From Archaeoglobaceae archaeon (GTDB lineage Archaea; Halobacteriota; Archaeoglobi; Archaeoglobales; Archaeoglobaceae), in contig WAKM01000011.1 in the NCBI GenBank assembly GCA_015523335.1, positions 1-32,645 on the forward strand: 32,645 nucleotides of DNA. The letters are read 5' to 3'. How positions within the stretch are numbered: the stretch's first letter is position 1; each line of letters begins with the position of its first letter. Positions 1 through 8,076 of this stretch are shown piece by piece. The position numbers and the translations under genes are program-made. The notes below the pieces were generated by a model. The model made no database searches. It saw nothing but the letters and a program-made list of their open reading frames with translations, and was not told the origin of the DNA.

Positions 1-760
1 ATCCGACTATCGCAAGGATCTCACCCTCCTTAACTTCAAAGGAGAGATCTTCAAATAACGGTTCATCGTAGCCGAAGGTAATGGACTTAACCCTAACTAC
101 GGTTTTATTCGATTTGGGATTTCGCTTACAATCTAAAGCTAAATCGAAGTCTGGGAAGTCCGTAATCCTTCCGTCGTCCATCCAAATTTTTTCATCAAAA
201 TACTCTGCAAATTCGAGTCTGTGCTCTGACAGAACGATCAGTTTGTCCAGCTTGAGCAGAATTTTTAGGATATTCTTCGCAATTTTCGGATGAAGGTTGC
301 CGAAGGGTTCATCCAAAGCTATGCAACCGCAATCGCTTGCCAAGGCTGAGGCAATTGTAACCAACTGCTTTTGCCCGTCCGATAGCTCGGAAGTTCTCCT
401 GTTCAGCAGATTCTCGATTCCGCATATTTTTGCAACCCTCCTAATCCCTCCATCGACCTCATTCCAGCCGTAGCCTTTATGCAAGAGATGCAAAGAGATT
501 TCATCGTAAACTCTGCTCGCAATTATCTGCTCGTCCGCATTCTGACCGACGAAATATACATCCGAATCGATGACGACTTCGCCTTCAAGCCTTCCGCCGT
601 ATAAATTAGGAATGAGTCCGTTGAAAGTCCTCAGCAATGTTGATTTCCCGCTCCCGGTAAAACCGCCCAAAAACGTATTTTCCTCTATTCTGAGTGTTAC
701 ACCTTTTAATCCTACGATTCCATTCGGATACACATATCTGACATTCTTAAGGCAGATCAT
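1..760 (-). CDS. ECF transporter ATP-binding protein, two-domain type (partial, 3' end outside window)
   Basis: This is the energising ATPase of an energy-coupling-factor importer, probably for biotin because it directly follows and overlaps bioY. Translating the minus strand from the ATG at 758-760 gives a full ABC domain with Walker A GFTGSGKST (about residues 34-42), a signature LSDGQKQ (a variant of LSGGQ), Walker B ending ALDEP and the EHRLE H-loop typical of ECF ATPases. A second ABC domain then begins (VRVKSITFGYDEP...) and the window ends just before its Walker A, so the protein is a tandem fusion of the two ATPases that many organisms encode separately. The start overlaps the end of bioY by 14 nt and is preceded by an AGGGGT stretch that can serve as ribosome binding site. 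The EcfT membrane subunit is not visible and may lie beyond position 1. Confidence 0.88.
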   Translation of the reverse strand, partial: MICLKNVRYVYPNGIVGLKGVTLRIEENTFLGGFTGSGKSTLLRTFNGLIPNLYGGRLEGEVVIDSDVYFVGQNADEQIIASRVYDEISLHLLHKGYGWNEVDGGIRRVAKICGIENLLNRRTSELSDGQKQLVTIASALASDCGCIALDEPFGNLHPKIAKNILKILLKLDKLIVLSEHRLEFAEYFDEKIWMDDGRITDFPDFDLALDCKRNPKSNKTVVRVKSITFGYDEPLFEDLSFEVKEGEILAIVG

Positions 761-1364
761 AACCCCTCTGCTTTAACAGCTCGTGGAGGTATCTAAATAC
801 CACTATGGCAATGACGTGATCCATGAAGACATCCTGCGGGATGAATATAACGACTGACACGAAGAAAACTGTCCAAAAAGGACTTAGATGTATTCCGAAG
901 TGGTTTGCCACGTTTTCGCACCAGTTCATCAATCCCGAACATCCGCTTGCGAAGTGGTAGAAAACCAAGAAACCGACAATGTAAAGAGGAATCACAGCAA
1001 TTACGCTTCCGATCCACAGTGCAATCAGCTCTTTAAGGTTACCAATCCTGTAAATCTTCTCCCTTATGAGTCCGATTATGAAGGCTGAAACGGGAAACAT
1101 CCAGAGGTATCCGGCTGTGTAGCCGAACAGAACTCCAATACCCCCTTTAAACCCCGCTCCGGCTGGAATGCCAACGGCGATCATGCCCAAGTATATAAGC
1201 TGAGCAAACGCTCCGAATTTGCCGAGCAGAAGTCCGGAAAGAACTATCGCAAAGTTTTGCATCGTATACGGAACGGGGCCAATCTTGAACTGAATCTGAG
1301 CCGAAATTGCCGTTAGAACAGCCATAGCGCACGCAAGCGAAAAACGTATATATTTGTTAACCAT
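747..1364 (-). CDS. bioY: BioY, biotin-binding S component of ECF transporter
   Basis: BioY is the membrane S component that captures biotin and delivers it to the ECF ATPase/T-subunit module. The 205-aa product has about six hydrophobic segments and the family signature near the N terminus: a QIQFKIGPVPYTMQNFAI stretch followed by LSGLLLGKFGAFAQLIYLGMIAVG and an FGYTAGYLW motif. Length and order fit the family. It lies 13 nt behind a DUF1284 gene and overlaps the downstream ATPase gene, so the three are probably one minus-strand operon. The gene for biotin carboxylase, which needs biotin on its partner subunit, is about 2.6 kb away. Family assignment is firm; biotin specificity rests on family knowledge. 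Confidence 0.92.
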   Translation of the reverse strand: MVNKYIRFSLACAMAVLTAISAQIQFKIGPVPYTMQNFAIVLSGLLLGKFGAFAQLIYLGMIAVGIPAGAGFKGGIGVLFGYTAGYLWMFPVSAFIIGLIREKIYRIGNLKELIALWIGSVIAVIPLYIVGFLVFYHFASGCSGLMNWCENVANHFGIHLSPFWTVFFVSVVIFIPQDVFMDHVIAIVVFRYLHELLKQRGYDLP

Positions 1365-1377
1365 GCAAGCAGTGAAG

Positions 1378-1761
1378 TTAACATTTGAATTTAAGCATTT
1401 CGTTTTTGCAGACTTTCCACCAGCTACAGCTTTTGCAAGCCTTTTTAATCCAGATCGGGAGAACTTTTGGCAGTTTTCGTCTTACCTCATCCCAACGGAT
1501 CCTCGAGCCGACTCTAACTGAAAATAAAGATAGAGCGAGTTCGTCGAGACCTCTTATCCTTTCGTTCGAAGTCCTCGGATTCGAGCATCTGCCGTTGGTG
1601 TTGTAGGGGCAAGCTCGGCATACGTCGTCCAAGCAGTCAACAATTGTGATCTTATCCTTTTCTCTAAGAACTTTTAACGTATTTCTGACGAATCCGCGAC
1701 TGTAACCCTTTCCAACGAAAAACTGAAGGCAGATCAGATGGTGTCCCCTCAGCCTCGGCAT
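1378..1761 (-). CDS. DUF1284 family protein (cysteine-rich, putative iron-sulfur protein)
   Basis: The product opens with PRLRGHHLICLQFFVGKGYS, which is the hallmark start of DUF1284 proteins; these are small and cysteine-rich, and their function is not established. Later cysteines occur as CLDDVCRACPY, RCSN, KACKSC and WKVC, an arrangement suited to metal or Fe-S binding. The open frame continues upstream to 1920, but the extra residues would overlap the divergent gene at 1835 and do not look like family sequence. I chose the ATG at 1759-1761, which puts RLRGHH at the N terminus as in relatives and leaves an AT-rich promoter box at 1797-1808 upstream. It precedes bioY by 13 nt, probably in the same transcript. 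Confidence 0.8.
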   Translation of the reverse strand: MPRLRGHHLICLQFFVGKGYSRGFVRNTLKVLREKDKITIVDCLDDVCRACPYNTNGRCSNPRTSNERIRGLDELALSLFSVRVGSRIRWDEVRRKLPKVLPIWIKKACKSCSWWKVCKNEMLKFKC

Positions 1762-1796
1762 CGTTGCAATTTGGGGAATTTTCGATAAATCCATTT

Positions 1797-1810
1797 CGTA
1801 AAATTTAACA
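1797..1810. promoter_or_regulatory. Shared AT-rich promoter box between divergent genes
   Basis: The sequence GTAAAATTTAAC is TATA-like on both strands. It lies about 30 nt before the plus-strand ATG at 1835 and about 42 nt before the minus-strand ATG at 1761, so it could serve either gene or both. This is inferred from position and composition only. Confidence 0.4.
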
Positions 1811-1834
1811 AAGCCTCCCAGCAGAGCGAATCTC

Positions 1835-2725
1835 ATGGACGTCCTCGTTTTGTTTACATCGCACAGAGTTGAGATGTTGCCACATTTTGAGGAAGAAGCC
1901 AAGAAAAGGGACGTCATCATTATCGAAGAGCCTAAAGACGATCAATTTCGGAAAATGCTCAGCGGGGAGATTACGATAGATAACTACGTAAGAACGCTCG
2001 ATACTTCATTTCCCATCTATTCAAAGTATCAGTGCGAAATTTTAAGAAAACTGCACGGTCTGGGTAAAAGGATCTATCAGGTCGAGCCGTATCTCGAGAT
2101 TATCGAAGTCATTCACAGGGCTATAGAGAGGGGTGAGTTCGAGAAGCTTCCGAAGGAGGGTCGGATCGCCGAAGTCATAGATGCGGAGAGGAATGCGAAC
2201 TTGGCTTGGCTCGATTATCAGGAAGCGTTCCTTCGCAAAGATTTCGATGCGCTTGTGGATGCTACGGTTAGGTTTACGAAAGCCGATGCCGAGAGGTTCA
2301 AGGTTAGAGATAAGATGAGGGCCGAAGAGATTGCGAAGGTTTTGGAAACTGAAAGCGGTGGCGTCCTTGTTGAGGCCGGTCAGATTCACCTTCTTCTGCC
2401 TCGCTATCTTGAGGAGTTGGGATTCGAAGTTTCCACGCTCAACTTACCGGAAATGGTTGCGAAGAAGCTCGGAATAAAGCTGTATCCGAATCCGGGAAAC
2501 GAGCTCACGAAGATGTTTATGCTCGGCGAAAACATCGATGAAGAAACTGCAAAAATTATGGCGGCGAGAGGAATCATCTACATCTCGCTCATTCCGAAGG
2601 ATGAGATGCTTCCAACCGAAGACAATCCGTATCCTCATCTCGTTGAAGAAAACAAGATCGCGAAGGCGGTAAGCAAGCTCAGCTACGAAGGATGCAGAAG
2701 GTTGTTCTATAAAATTTGGTCTTGA
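1835..2725 (+). CDS. Conserved hypothetical protein, function unassigned
   Basis: I do not recognise this 296-aa protein with confidence. It has no signal peptide or membrane segment and is rich in charged residues. Residues about 20-90 describe a motif-poor N domain; the middle (about 95-170) is a long charged helical region (ERNANLAWLDYQEAF, RFTKADAERFKVRDKMRAEE), and around residue 175 comes GGVLVEAGQIHLLLPRYLEE, which faintly recalls the EAG/GxxH motif of TraB/ChaN-type domains. That resemblance is not enough for a call. The C-terminal third includes PNPGNELTKMF and a short region predicted to alternate beta and helix. It is followed 38 nt later by fae-hps on the same strand, so a link with C1 or pentose metabolism is possible but unproven. 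Confidence 0.75.
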   Translation: MDVLVLFTSHRVEMLPHFEEEAKKRDVIIIEEPKDDQFRKMLSGEITIDNYVRTLDTSFPIYSKYQCEILRKLHGLGKRIYQVEPYLEIIEVIHRAIERGEFEKLPKEGRIAEVIDAERNANLAWLDYQEAFLRKDFDALVDATVRFTKADAERFKVRDKMRAEEIAKVLETESGGVLVEAGQIHLLLPRYLEELGFEVSTLNLPEMVAKKLGIKLYPNPGNELTKMFMLGENIDEETAKIMAARGIIYISLIPKDEMLPTEDNPYPHLVEENKIAKAVSKLSYEGCRRLFYKIWS

Positions 2726-2763
2726 TCGATATTTTTTTATGGTTCTCGAATTTCAAAGAGGAC

Positions 2764-3951
2764 ATGAAGTTTCTCATCGGCGAAGCCCTCATAGGGCAAG
2801 GATACGAGGTTGCGCACGTAGATCTGATGATAGGGACGAAAGACAGCCCAGTGGGGCAAGCTTTTGCGAACGCTTTATCTCAGCTTTCAGCCGGACACAC
2901 GCCGCTTTTAGCCGTTCTCAGACCCAACCTCATCACGAAACCTCCAGCAATAATCGTTCCCAAGGTTACGGTTAAGGACATGCATCAGGCTGAGTTGATT
3001 TTCGGACCGGCACAGGCTGCGGTGGCTAAAGCAATAGCTGATGCGGTTGAGGAAGGCATAATTCCGAAGGATGAAGCAGAAGATTTGGTTGTAATCGTCA
3101 GCGTATTCATTCATCCGAAGGCGAAGGATAAGAACAAGATATACTACTACAACTACGGTGCCACAAAGCTCGCTTTGAAGAGGGCTATGAGGGGATTTCC
3201 GGACGTCGACAAGGTTCTCTGGGAGAAAGACAGAGCTTACCATCCGCTCGTCGGTAGAAAGCTTACGAAACTCTGGGATCCTCCCTACCTTCAGATAGCC
3301 TTCGATCTCATGAGCTTAAATGAAGTTATCAACGTGATGAAGCAGATTCCGGAGAGCGATCACATCATATACGAAGTAGGAACTCCCCTTGCGAAGAGGT
3401 ATGGTGCTGAGGTTATTCTGAAGCTCAGAGAGGTTAAGCCGGATGCATTCTACGTGCTCGACTTAAAAACGCTTGATGTCGGAAAGTTGGAGGCAAGGAT
3501 GGCGGCGGATGCAACCGCCAACGCCATAGTCATCTCCGGTTTAGCCCCGATAAAGACGATAATAGAAGGAATTAAGGAGGCTGACAAAACCGGCATCTAT
3601 GCTGTAGTTGACATGCTGGGCGTTGAGGATCCGATAAAGAGGCTTGAAAAGATAAAGGAATCGGGACACATGCCGAATGTAGTTGAGTTGCATAGGGCAA
3701 TCGATGTTGAAGGCGAAGCTCCACCACCGTGGCATCTTGCTAAGGATGTGAAGGAAAAGTTCAACGTTTTGGTTGCAGTAGCTGGAGGAATTAGACCAGA
3801 AAACGTTCCGGAAGTTATGGCCGCCGGAGCGGACATACTAATCGTGGGAAGAGCGATTACGAGAGCGAGGGATGTTGAAGGAGCAGTCAGAAAGTTTCTT
3901 CGTTATATGAAGCCCGATACAGACCAATTCAGAATTATGACAGACTTCTAA
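2764..3951 (+). CDS. fae-hps: Bifunctional formaldehyde-activating enzyme / 3-hexulose-6-phosphate synthase (Fae-Hps)
   Basis: The N-terminal half (about residues 1-160) is Fae, which joins formaldehyde to tetrahydromethanopterin; it begins KFLIGEALIGQGYEVAHVDL, with His18 matching the conserved catalytic histidine region, and contains the KVTVKDMHQAELIFGPAQ segment. The C-terminal half (about 170-395) is an orotidine-decarboxylase-like barrel: hexulose-6-phosphate synthase, with YEVGTPLAKRYG, FYVLDLKTLD and VAVAGGIRPENVP followed by VGRAIT. In archaea the fusion runs the ribulose-monophosphate pathway in reverse to make pentoses while trapping the released formaldehyde. I chose the ATG at 2764 because Fae homologues start there and AAAGAGG sits just upstream; the open frame could extend to 2716. 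It converges on the biotin carboxylase gene. Confidence 0.95.
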   Translation: MKFLIGEALIGQGYEVAHVDLMIGTKDSPVGQAFANALSQLSAGHTPLLAVLRPNLITKPPAIIVPKVTVKDMHQAELIFGPAQAAVAKAIADAVEEGIIPKDEAEDLVVIVSVFIHPKAKDKNKIYYYNYGATKLALKRAMRGFPDVDKVLWEKDRAYHPLVGRKLTKLWDPPYLQIAFDLMSLNEVINVMKQIPESDHIIYEVGTPLAKRYGAEVILKLREVKPDAFYVLDLKTLDVGKLEARMAADATANAIVISGLAPIKTIIEGIKEADKTGIYAVVDMLGVEDPIKRLEKIKESGHMPNVVELHRAIDVEGEAPPPWHLAKDVKEKFNVLVAVAGGIRPENVPEVMAAGADILIVGRAITRARDVEGAVRKFLRYMKPDTDQFRIMTDF

Positions 3952-4001
3952 TTTTATTTTGTTTTGATAATTATTAAATTATATTAAATTAATAAAAATT
4001 C
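3952..4001. terminator. AT-rich bidirectional termination region
   Basis: The 50 nt between two converging stop codons is almost entirely A and T and carries T-runs readable from both sides. Archaeal intrinsic termination relies on such T-rich tracts, so this probably ends both fae-hps and the biotin carboxylase transcript. No strong stem-loop is seen. Confidence 0.5.
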
Positions 4002-5522
4002 TCATTTCATATTTTCGAGCCTTGCGTGAAGCTTCCAACCGCTGACCTTGGGTTCTTCCATCTTTGCGTAAGCTATCGCTGAGGCTATTGCGACTACTTC
4101 CTCTTCAATGGGTCTAGCCGTTGCGAACATCTCGTCGAGTCTCTTCTTAATCGGATGTAGCTCGACCATGAACTTCTTAACTTCTTCTCTGATGTTGTGC
4201 TCCTCGATGAACTTAGTGTGGGTATCGCCTCTAACGAAAGCCTCGTGATGCAGAACGGCCATGTGGAACGGAATGTTCGTCTCGACACCCTCTATCACGT
4301 ATTCGTATAACGCCCTTCTCATCCTCATAATCGCCTCCATCCTGTTTTCTCCCCAAGCTATCAGCTTTGCTATCATCGGATCGTATTCCTTCGGAATCCT
4401 GTATCCCATGTGCACACCGCTGTCGATTCTTATTCCAATTCCGCCAGGGCTTCTGTAGTGTATTATCCTTCCCGTTCTCGGAAGAAAGTCGATCGGATCT
4501 TCAGCGTTAATTCTGCACTCGATCGCATGTCCCCTCATTATGATGTCCTCCTGATCATGCTGAAGTTCTTCGCCGTAAGCAATCCTGATCTGATACTTGA
4601 CAATATCTACACCGGTGACCATTTCCGTAATCGTGTGCTCAACCTGCAGACGTGTGTTCATCTCAAGGAAGTAGAAGTTGCCTTCGTAATAAAGGAACTC
4701 CATCGTTCCGGCGTTCGTGTATCCTATGTGCTTCGCACCCTTAACGACCAATCTGCCCATTCTTTCACGTGTTTCATCGTCCACAGCCGGAGATGGGCAT
4801 TCTTCTATCAGCTTCTGATGTCTTCGCTGAATTGAGCATTCCCTTTCGCCCATGTGAATAACGTTGCCGTGCTCATCCGCTAAAACCTGAAATTCTATGT
4901 GTCTGGGCTTCGGAAGGAACTTCTCGATGTAGACGGTATCATCGCCAAAGTACTTTTCACCCAACTTCTTCGAACGGTTGAATGCATCCTCAATCTCATT
5001 CTCGTTCCAGACGACCGTTATGCCGATTCCACCACCACCGCCAGAAGCCTTGATTGCTACGGGATAACCGATCTTCTCAGCCCACTTGATCGCATCATCC
5101 ACATCCTTCAAAGCCGGAGATCCCGGAACGACTGGCAAGCCAGCTTCCTCCATCATCTTCCTCGCGTTCACCTTGGAACCCATGGCCTCTATTACCTTCG
5201 GCTTCGGACCTATGAAGACTATCCCTTCCTCCTCACACCTCTTCGCGAATTCTGCATTTTCCGCAAGAAAGCCGTAGCCGGGATGTATAGCTTCGGCACC
5301 GCTCTTCTTGGCTATCTCGATAATTTTGTCCATGTTCAGATAGCTCTTTCTAGCCTCTGCCTCGCCGACGTAATAGCTCTCATCAGCGTAAAGACGATGC
5401 AAAGCCTTTCTATCTGCGGAACTGTAGATTGCAACACTCTTGATACCCATCTCCCTGCAGGCACGCATCACCCTTATGGCTATTTCTCCCCTATTCGCAA
5501 CGAGAATCTTTTTGAACATCAT
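4002..5522 (-). CDS. pycA: Acetyl-CoA/pyruvate carboxylase biotin carboxylase subunit (pyruvate carboxylase subunit A)
   Basis: This subunit uses ATP and bicarbonate to carboxylate the biotin of a partner protein; in archaea of this type the usual partner is PycB, giving oxaloacetate from pyruvate. The 506-aa product is full length. It starts [17 protein letters not shown], has [16 protein letters not shown], the glycine-rich ATP loop [10 protein letters not shown] (about residue 165), [30 protein letters not shown], and the active-site stretch [18 protein letters not shown]. No biotin carboxyl carrier domain is present, so the subunit is stand-alone. PycB is not in the window. A TATA-like ATTATAAAT at about 5539-5548 lies 20-25 nt before the start, consistent with a leaderless message; the second ATG (5519) may be the true start. 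The nearby bioY transporter supports biotin dependence. Confidence 0.94.
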   Translation of the reverse strand: MMFKKILVANRGEIAIRVMRACREMGIKSVAIYSSADRKALHRLYADESYYVGEAEARKSYLNMDKIIEIAKKSGAEAIHPGYGFLAENAEFAKRCEEEGIVFIGPKPKVIEAMGSKVNARKMMEEAGLPVVPGSPALKDVDDAIKWAEKIGYPVAIKASGGGGGIGITVVWNENEIEDAFNRSKKLGEKYFGDDTVYIEKFLPKPRHIEFQVLADEHGNVIHMGERECSIQRRHQKLIEECPSPAVDDETRERMGRLVVKGAKHIGYTNAGTMEFLYYEGNFYFLEMNTRLQVEHTITEMVTGVDIVKYQIRIAYGEELQHDQEDIIMRGHAIECRINAEDPIDFLPRTGRIIHYRSPGGIGIRIDSGVHMGYRIPKEYDPMIAKLIAWGENRMEAIMRMRRALYEYVIEGVETNIPFHMAVLHHEAFVRGDTHTKFIEEHNIREEVKKFMVELHPIKKRLDEMFATARPIEEEVVAIASAIAYAKMEEPKVSGWKLHARLENMK

Positions 5523-5719
5523 AGCAATGGGCGGGGAAATTTATAATAATTTTTTGCTTCAGATTTTGGAAATTGATGTTAATGTAATATCATGCTAATA
5601 ATAGTATTTATATTTCGTTCTTGGGGTTATGTCTGATTTTATCATTTTATTTTATATATTGGTTAAATGTATCACTAAATTCGAAAAGATAAAATATTAA
5701 CAATGATGTATGGGAAATT
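5523..5719. other. AT-rich divergent intergenic region at edge of acquired island
   Basis: This spacer separates the divergent biotin carboxylase and DUF262 genes. It is visibly more AT-rich than surrounding DNA and has several TATA-like stretches (about 5609-5616, 5648-5660 and 5687-5698). The last, GATAAAATATTA, lies about 25 nt before the DUF262 ATG at 5720 and is the likeliest promoter. I found no gene, tRNA or clear terminal repeat. Confidence 0.5.
5539..5550 (-). promoter_or_regulatory. TATA box of biotin carboxylase gene
   Basis: Read on the minus strand, ATTATTATAAAT lies roughly 20-27 nt before the two adjacent ATG codons at 5517-5522. That is the spacing expected for an archaeal promoter driving a leaderless transcript. 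Confidence 0.5.
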
Positions 5720-7474
5720 ATGACACACATAGATATAGATCCCAGGATTAAATCAATTGGTGAGCTTATTGAAGATTTAAGATCAGGTAAATACTATTTA
5801 CCTTCTTTTCAAAGACGCTGGGAGTGGAATGCTGATAAGATAAAAGACTTCATTGATTCAATACTGAGAAGGTATCCAATTGGGGTCATAATTTTATGGG
5901 AGCCAAGTAGAGATGATGTAGATCCTTTCTCAAAGCCTTTAGTAGGAGATGAAACCGAAAATACGCAAGAAAGATACTACATACTTGATGGTCAGCAAAG
6001 ATTAACTGCTTTGCTTTTAATGTTTAACAATTGGAGAATCAAAAGGCAATCCGAAGAAATAGTAGAGACTCCTATCTCTTATAATCCGGCAAATGGTAAA
6101 CTTTACAAGGGTCGTAGAGGAGTGGATTTATCTACAATTCTAAGGGCATTCAATTTATTTGATCCTGAGGCACAGGACGAGATTAGAAAAGATTACCCCT
6201 CTTATATTGATAAGTTAAGAATGTTGGCTCAAAAAATAACAACATATCGAATTCCTATTTATATAATTTTAACTTCTGATGAGGATGAAAATATTTCAAA
6301 AGATATGGCAGAAGCTTTTATACGAGTGAATAAGTATGGTGTAAGAATTAGAAATATAGAATTGATGCTGTCGTATTTAGGTGGTGGGGTTGGTGGTGAA
6401 TTTGTTTCAAGAATTAGATACATACATAATAAGCTTGAGAATGAGGTTGGATTGGAATTAGAGCCACTTCTAAGGTTTTTATTCTCTAATTTTGGTTTAA
6501 AACAAACACAGATATCAAAAGTCGAACATTTCAAGAAGAGTGTGAATACAATCAAAGAAAAAATGAGTGAAGCTCCTGAAATTTTCAGAAAGTCAGAAGA
6601 AGCTTTAAACGTTTTAGTTAAGTTCTTAAAAAGCTTGGGAATTACTGATCTAGGAATATTACCTTCTCAGATTGCTCTATTGCCAATATTGAAATTTTTT
6701 TACATTGGTGGAATTAGTGATCTGAACAATTTAAATAATAGTGAAATTAAAAACATTGAGAGTTGGTTTGTGCTTGCAAGCTTCAATGGTTACTACAGCA
6801 GCTCCCCAGACACAAAATTAGAAAAAGATTTGGAGACGATATTGAACTCTTCTAGTTTTCCTTTTAAGGAGCTAAAGAAAAATATGGAAAGCAAAAGAGC
6901 AAAAACTACAATAAGCTATGATGACTTAAAAAAGGGACTAAATACAAATGTGCTAAAAAAGTCTGGACGAAATTACCTTTTTCTGTTATATCTACTTTTG
7001 GTCAAAAACAATGCTGACGACTGGACTGGAAGACCGATAAAAGAGTGCAACATGAGGGATCTAGATAAACATCACATTTTCCCAAAAGATTATCTTAGAG
7101 AGAACAAGAACTTTGAAACTGATGAGGATGAGGAAAAAGAAGTTAATTGCATAGGTAACATAACATTCATAAATAGACTCATTAACATCGAAATTGGAGA
7201 TACTCCTCCAATAGAATATTTACCAAAGTATTTCAATGAACTTGAGAAGCATTTTATACCAGACAATGAATATCTCTGGACTATAGACAACTACGAATCA
7301 TTTCTAGAGAAGCGATTGGAGCTAATATATTATGCTGGAAAGAAATATTTCAAGGAAATATTTTCTTACTTAAATATTCAACTATTCAACTTTTGTAATC
7401 CTTTTTCGGTCCAAATCACTTCGTTTGGCGTCAAAATAACATCTGCCTTAACGTCGTGCTCGTCCATCAAATAG
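5720..7474 (+). CDS. DUF262 / HNH-type (DUF1524-like) protein, GmrSD-related putative defence nuclease
   Basis: The N-terminal part is a DUF262 (ParB/GmrS-like) domain with LPSFQRRWEWNADKI (about residues 27-41) and the nucleotide-linked motif YYILDGQQRLTAL (about 87-98). The C-terminal part is a DUF1524-like HNH nuclease domain with DLDKHHIFPKDYL (about 446-458) and, downstream, CIGNITFINRLINIEIG (about 476-492). The same two-domain layout occurs in type IV modification-dependent restriction enzymes (GmrSD), BrxU and SspE. No partner methylase or other defence gene is adjacent, so it would act alone. Base composition is markedly AT-rich and codon use differs from neighbours, which suggests transfer. 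The last 33 or so residues are translated from DNA antisense to the neighbouring cyclo-ligase gene, so the natural C terminus was probably lost or altered. Confidence 0.85.
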   Translation: MTHIDIDPRIKSIGELIEDLRSGKYYLPSFQRRWEWNADKIKDFIDSILRRYPIGVIILWEPSRDDVDPFSKPLVGDETENTQERYYILDGQQRLTALLLMFNNWRIKRQSEEIVETPISYNPANGKLYKGRRGVDLSTILRAFNLFDPEAQDEIRKDYPSYIDKLRMLAQKITTYRIPIYIILTSDEDENISKDMAEAFIRVNKYGVRIRNIELMLSYLGGGVGGEFVSRIRYIHNKLENEVGLELEPLLRFLFSNFGLKQTQISKVEHFKKSVNTIKEKMSEAPEIFRKSEEALNVLVKFLKSLGITDLGILPSQIALLPILKFFYIGGISDLNNLNNSEIKNIESWFVLASFNGYYSSSPDTKLEKDLETILNSSSFPFKELKKNMESKRAKTTISYDDLKKGLNTNVLKKSGRNYLFLLYLLLVKNNADDWTGRPIKECNMRDLDKHHIFPKDYLRENKNFETDEDEEKEVNCIGNITFINRLINIEIGDTPPIEYLPKYFNELEKHFIPDNEYLWTIDNYESFLEKRLELIYYAGKKYFKEIFSYLNIQLFNFCNPFSVQITSFGVKITSALTSCSSIK

Positions 7475-7995
7475 CTCAAATCATCGAAGATCTGAATAGG
7501 ATGGGCTACAACGACATACAAACAATCATCCGAAAGCAAACCATTCTTTTTCAAAAGCCAATACTCCTTATCCCCAAAACCGCTGCCCTTTCCGATTCTG
7601 TTTCCTTTCCTATCAACAGCAACGCAACCCTGAAGGAATATATCAACCTCCCCATCTAATTCCTCAAGCTTTACTTCCTTGCCGTATCTCATCATTTCCT
7701 TTATCGTTCCAGCCCTTCCCCTTTCTATAATAAGAAATCCGGTCATCTTCGGCTTTACAGCAAGCAGGATCTTTCCATCTTCGAGCACTATTTCTCTCGC
7801 TCTCTTTAGCGGAGAATCTGGAGCGGAAAATATGACTTTGGCCTTTTTATAGGCTTCAAGTTCTCTCAATTTCTCGCAAGCCTTCTCAGCGCCTACGAAG
7901 TTCGGGATCCTGCCGAAAGGCGGAGGGAACTTTGCAAACCTCTCAATTTTCTTCCAAACGAATTCCCTAACTTCCTGCTTGTTTCTGAATTTCAT
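7378..7995 (-). CDS. 5-formyltetrahydrofolate cyclo-ligase family protein
   Basis: Members of this family convert 5-formyl-tetrahydrofolate to the methenyl form with ATP. The product contains FGRIPNFVGAEKACEKL (about residues 27-43), VDIFLQGCVAVDRKGNRIGKGSGFGDKEY (a match to the family's GxGxGxYD-like region) and VVVAHPIQ..D near the end. At 205 aa it is slightly longer than bacterial enzymes. Archaeoglobales use tetrahydromethanopterin rather than folate, so the substrate may be a methanopterin derivative or something else; this is inference. It is the last gene of the minus-strand cluster, 81 nt after the MBL-fold gene, and overlaps the DUF262 gene tail to tail by 97 nt. Confidence 0.82.
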   Translation of the reverse strand: MKFRNKQEVREFVWKKIERFAKFPPPFGRIPNFVGAEKACEKLRELEAYKKAKVIFSAPDSPLKRAREIVLEDGKILLAVKPKMTGFLIIERGRAGTIKEMMRYGKEVKLEELDGEVDIFLQGCVAVDRKGNRIGKGSGFGDKEYWLLKKNGLLSDDCLYVVVAHPIQIFDDLSYLMDEHDVKADVILTPNEVIWTEKGLQKLNS

Positions 7996-8076
7996 GATTA
8001 CTTTTTAAATCTTCTTTTGATGAAATTTGCTACGGGTAGGCTGAAGAACGCCAGAATTCCGAATAAGTTATACACC

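Noticed and set aside
1762-1920. N-terminal extension of the DUF1284 gene to 1920
   Set aside because: It overlaps the divergent gene and its promoter and does not resemble the family, which starts at RLRGHH.
4410-5546. Long plus-strand open frames (141 and 215 codons) opposite the biotin carboxylase gene
   Set aside because: They are antisense to a well-conserved enzyme, have no recognisable motifs and arise from its codon pattern.
5523-7480. DUF262 island as an insertion sequence or integrated plasmid
   Set aside because: I found no transposase, integrase, tRNA target, terminal inverted repeat or clear target duplication.
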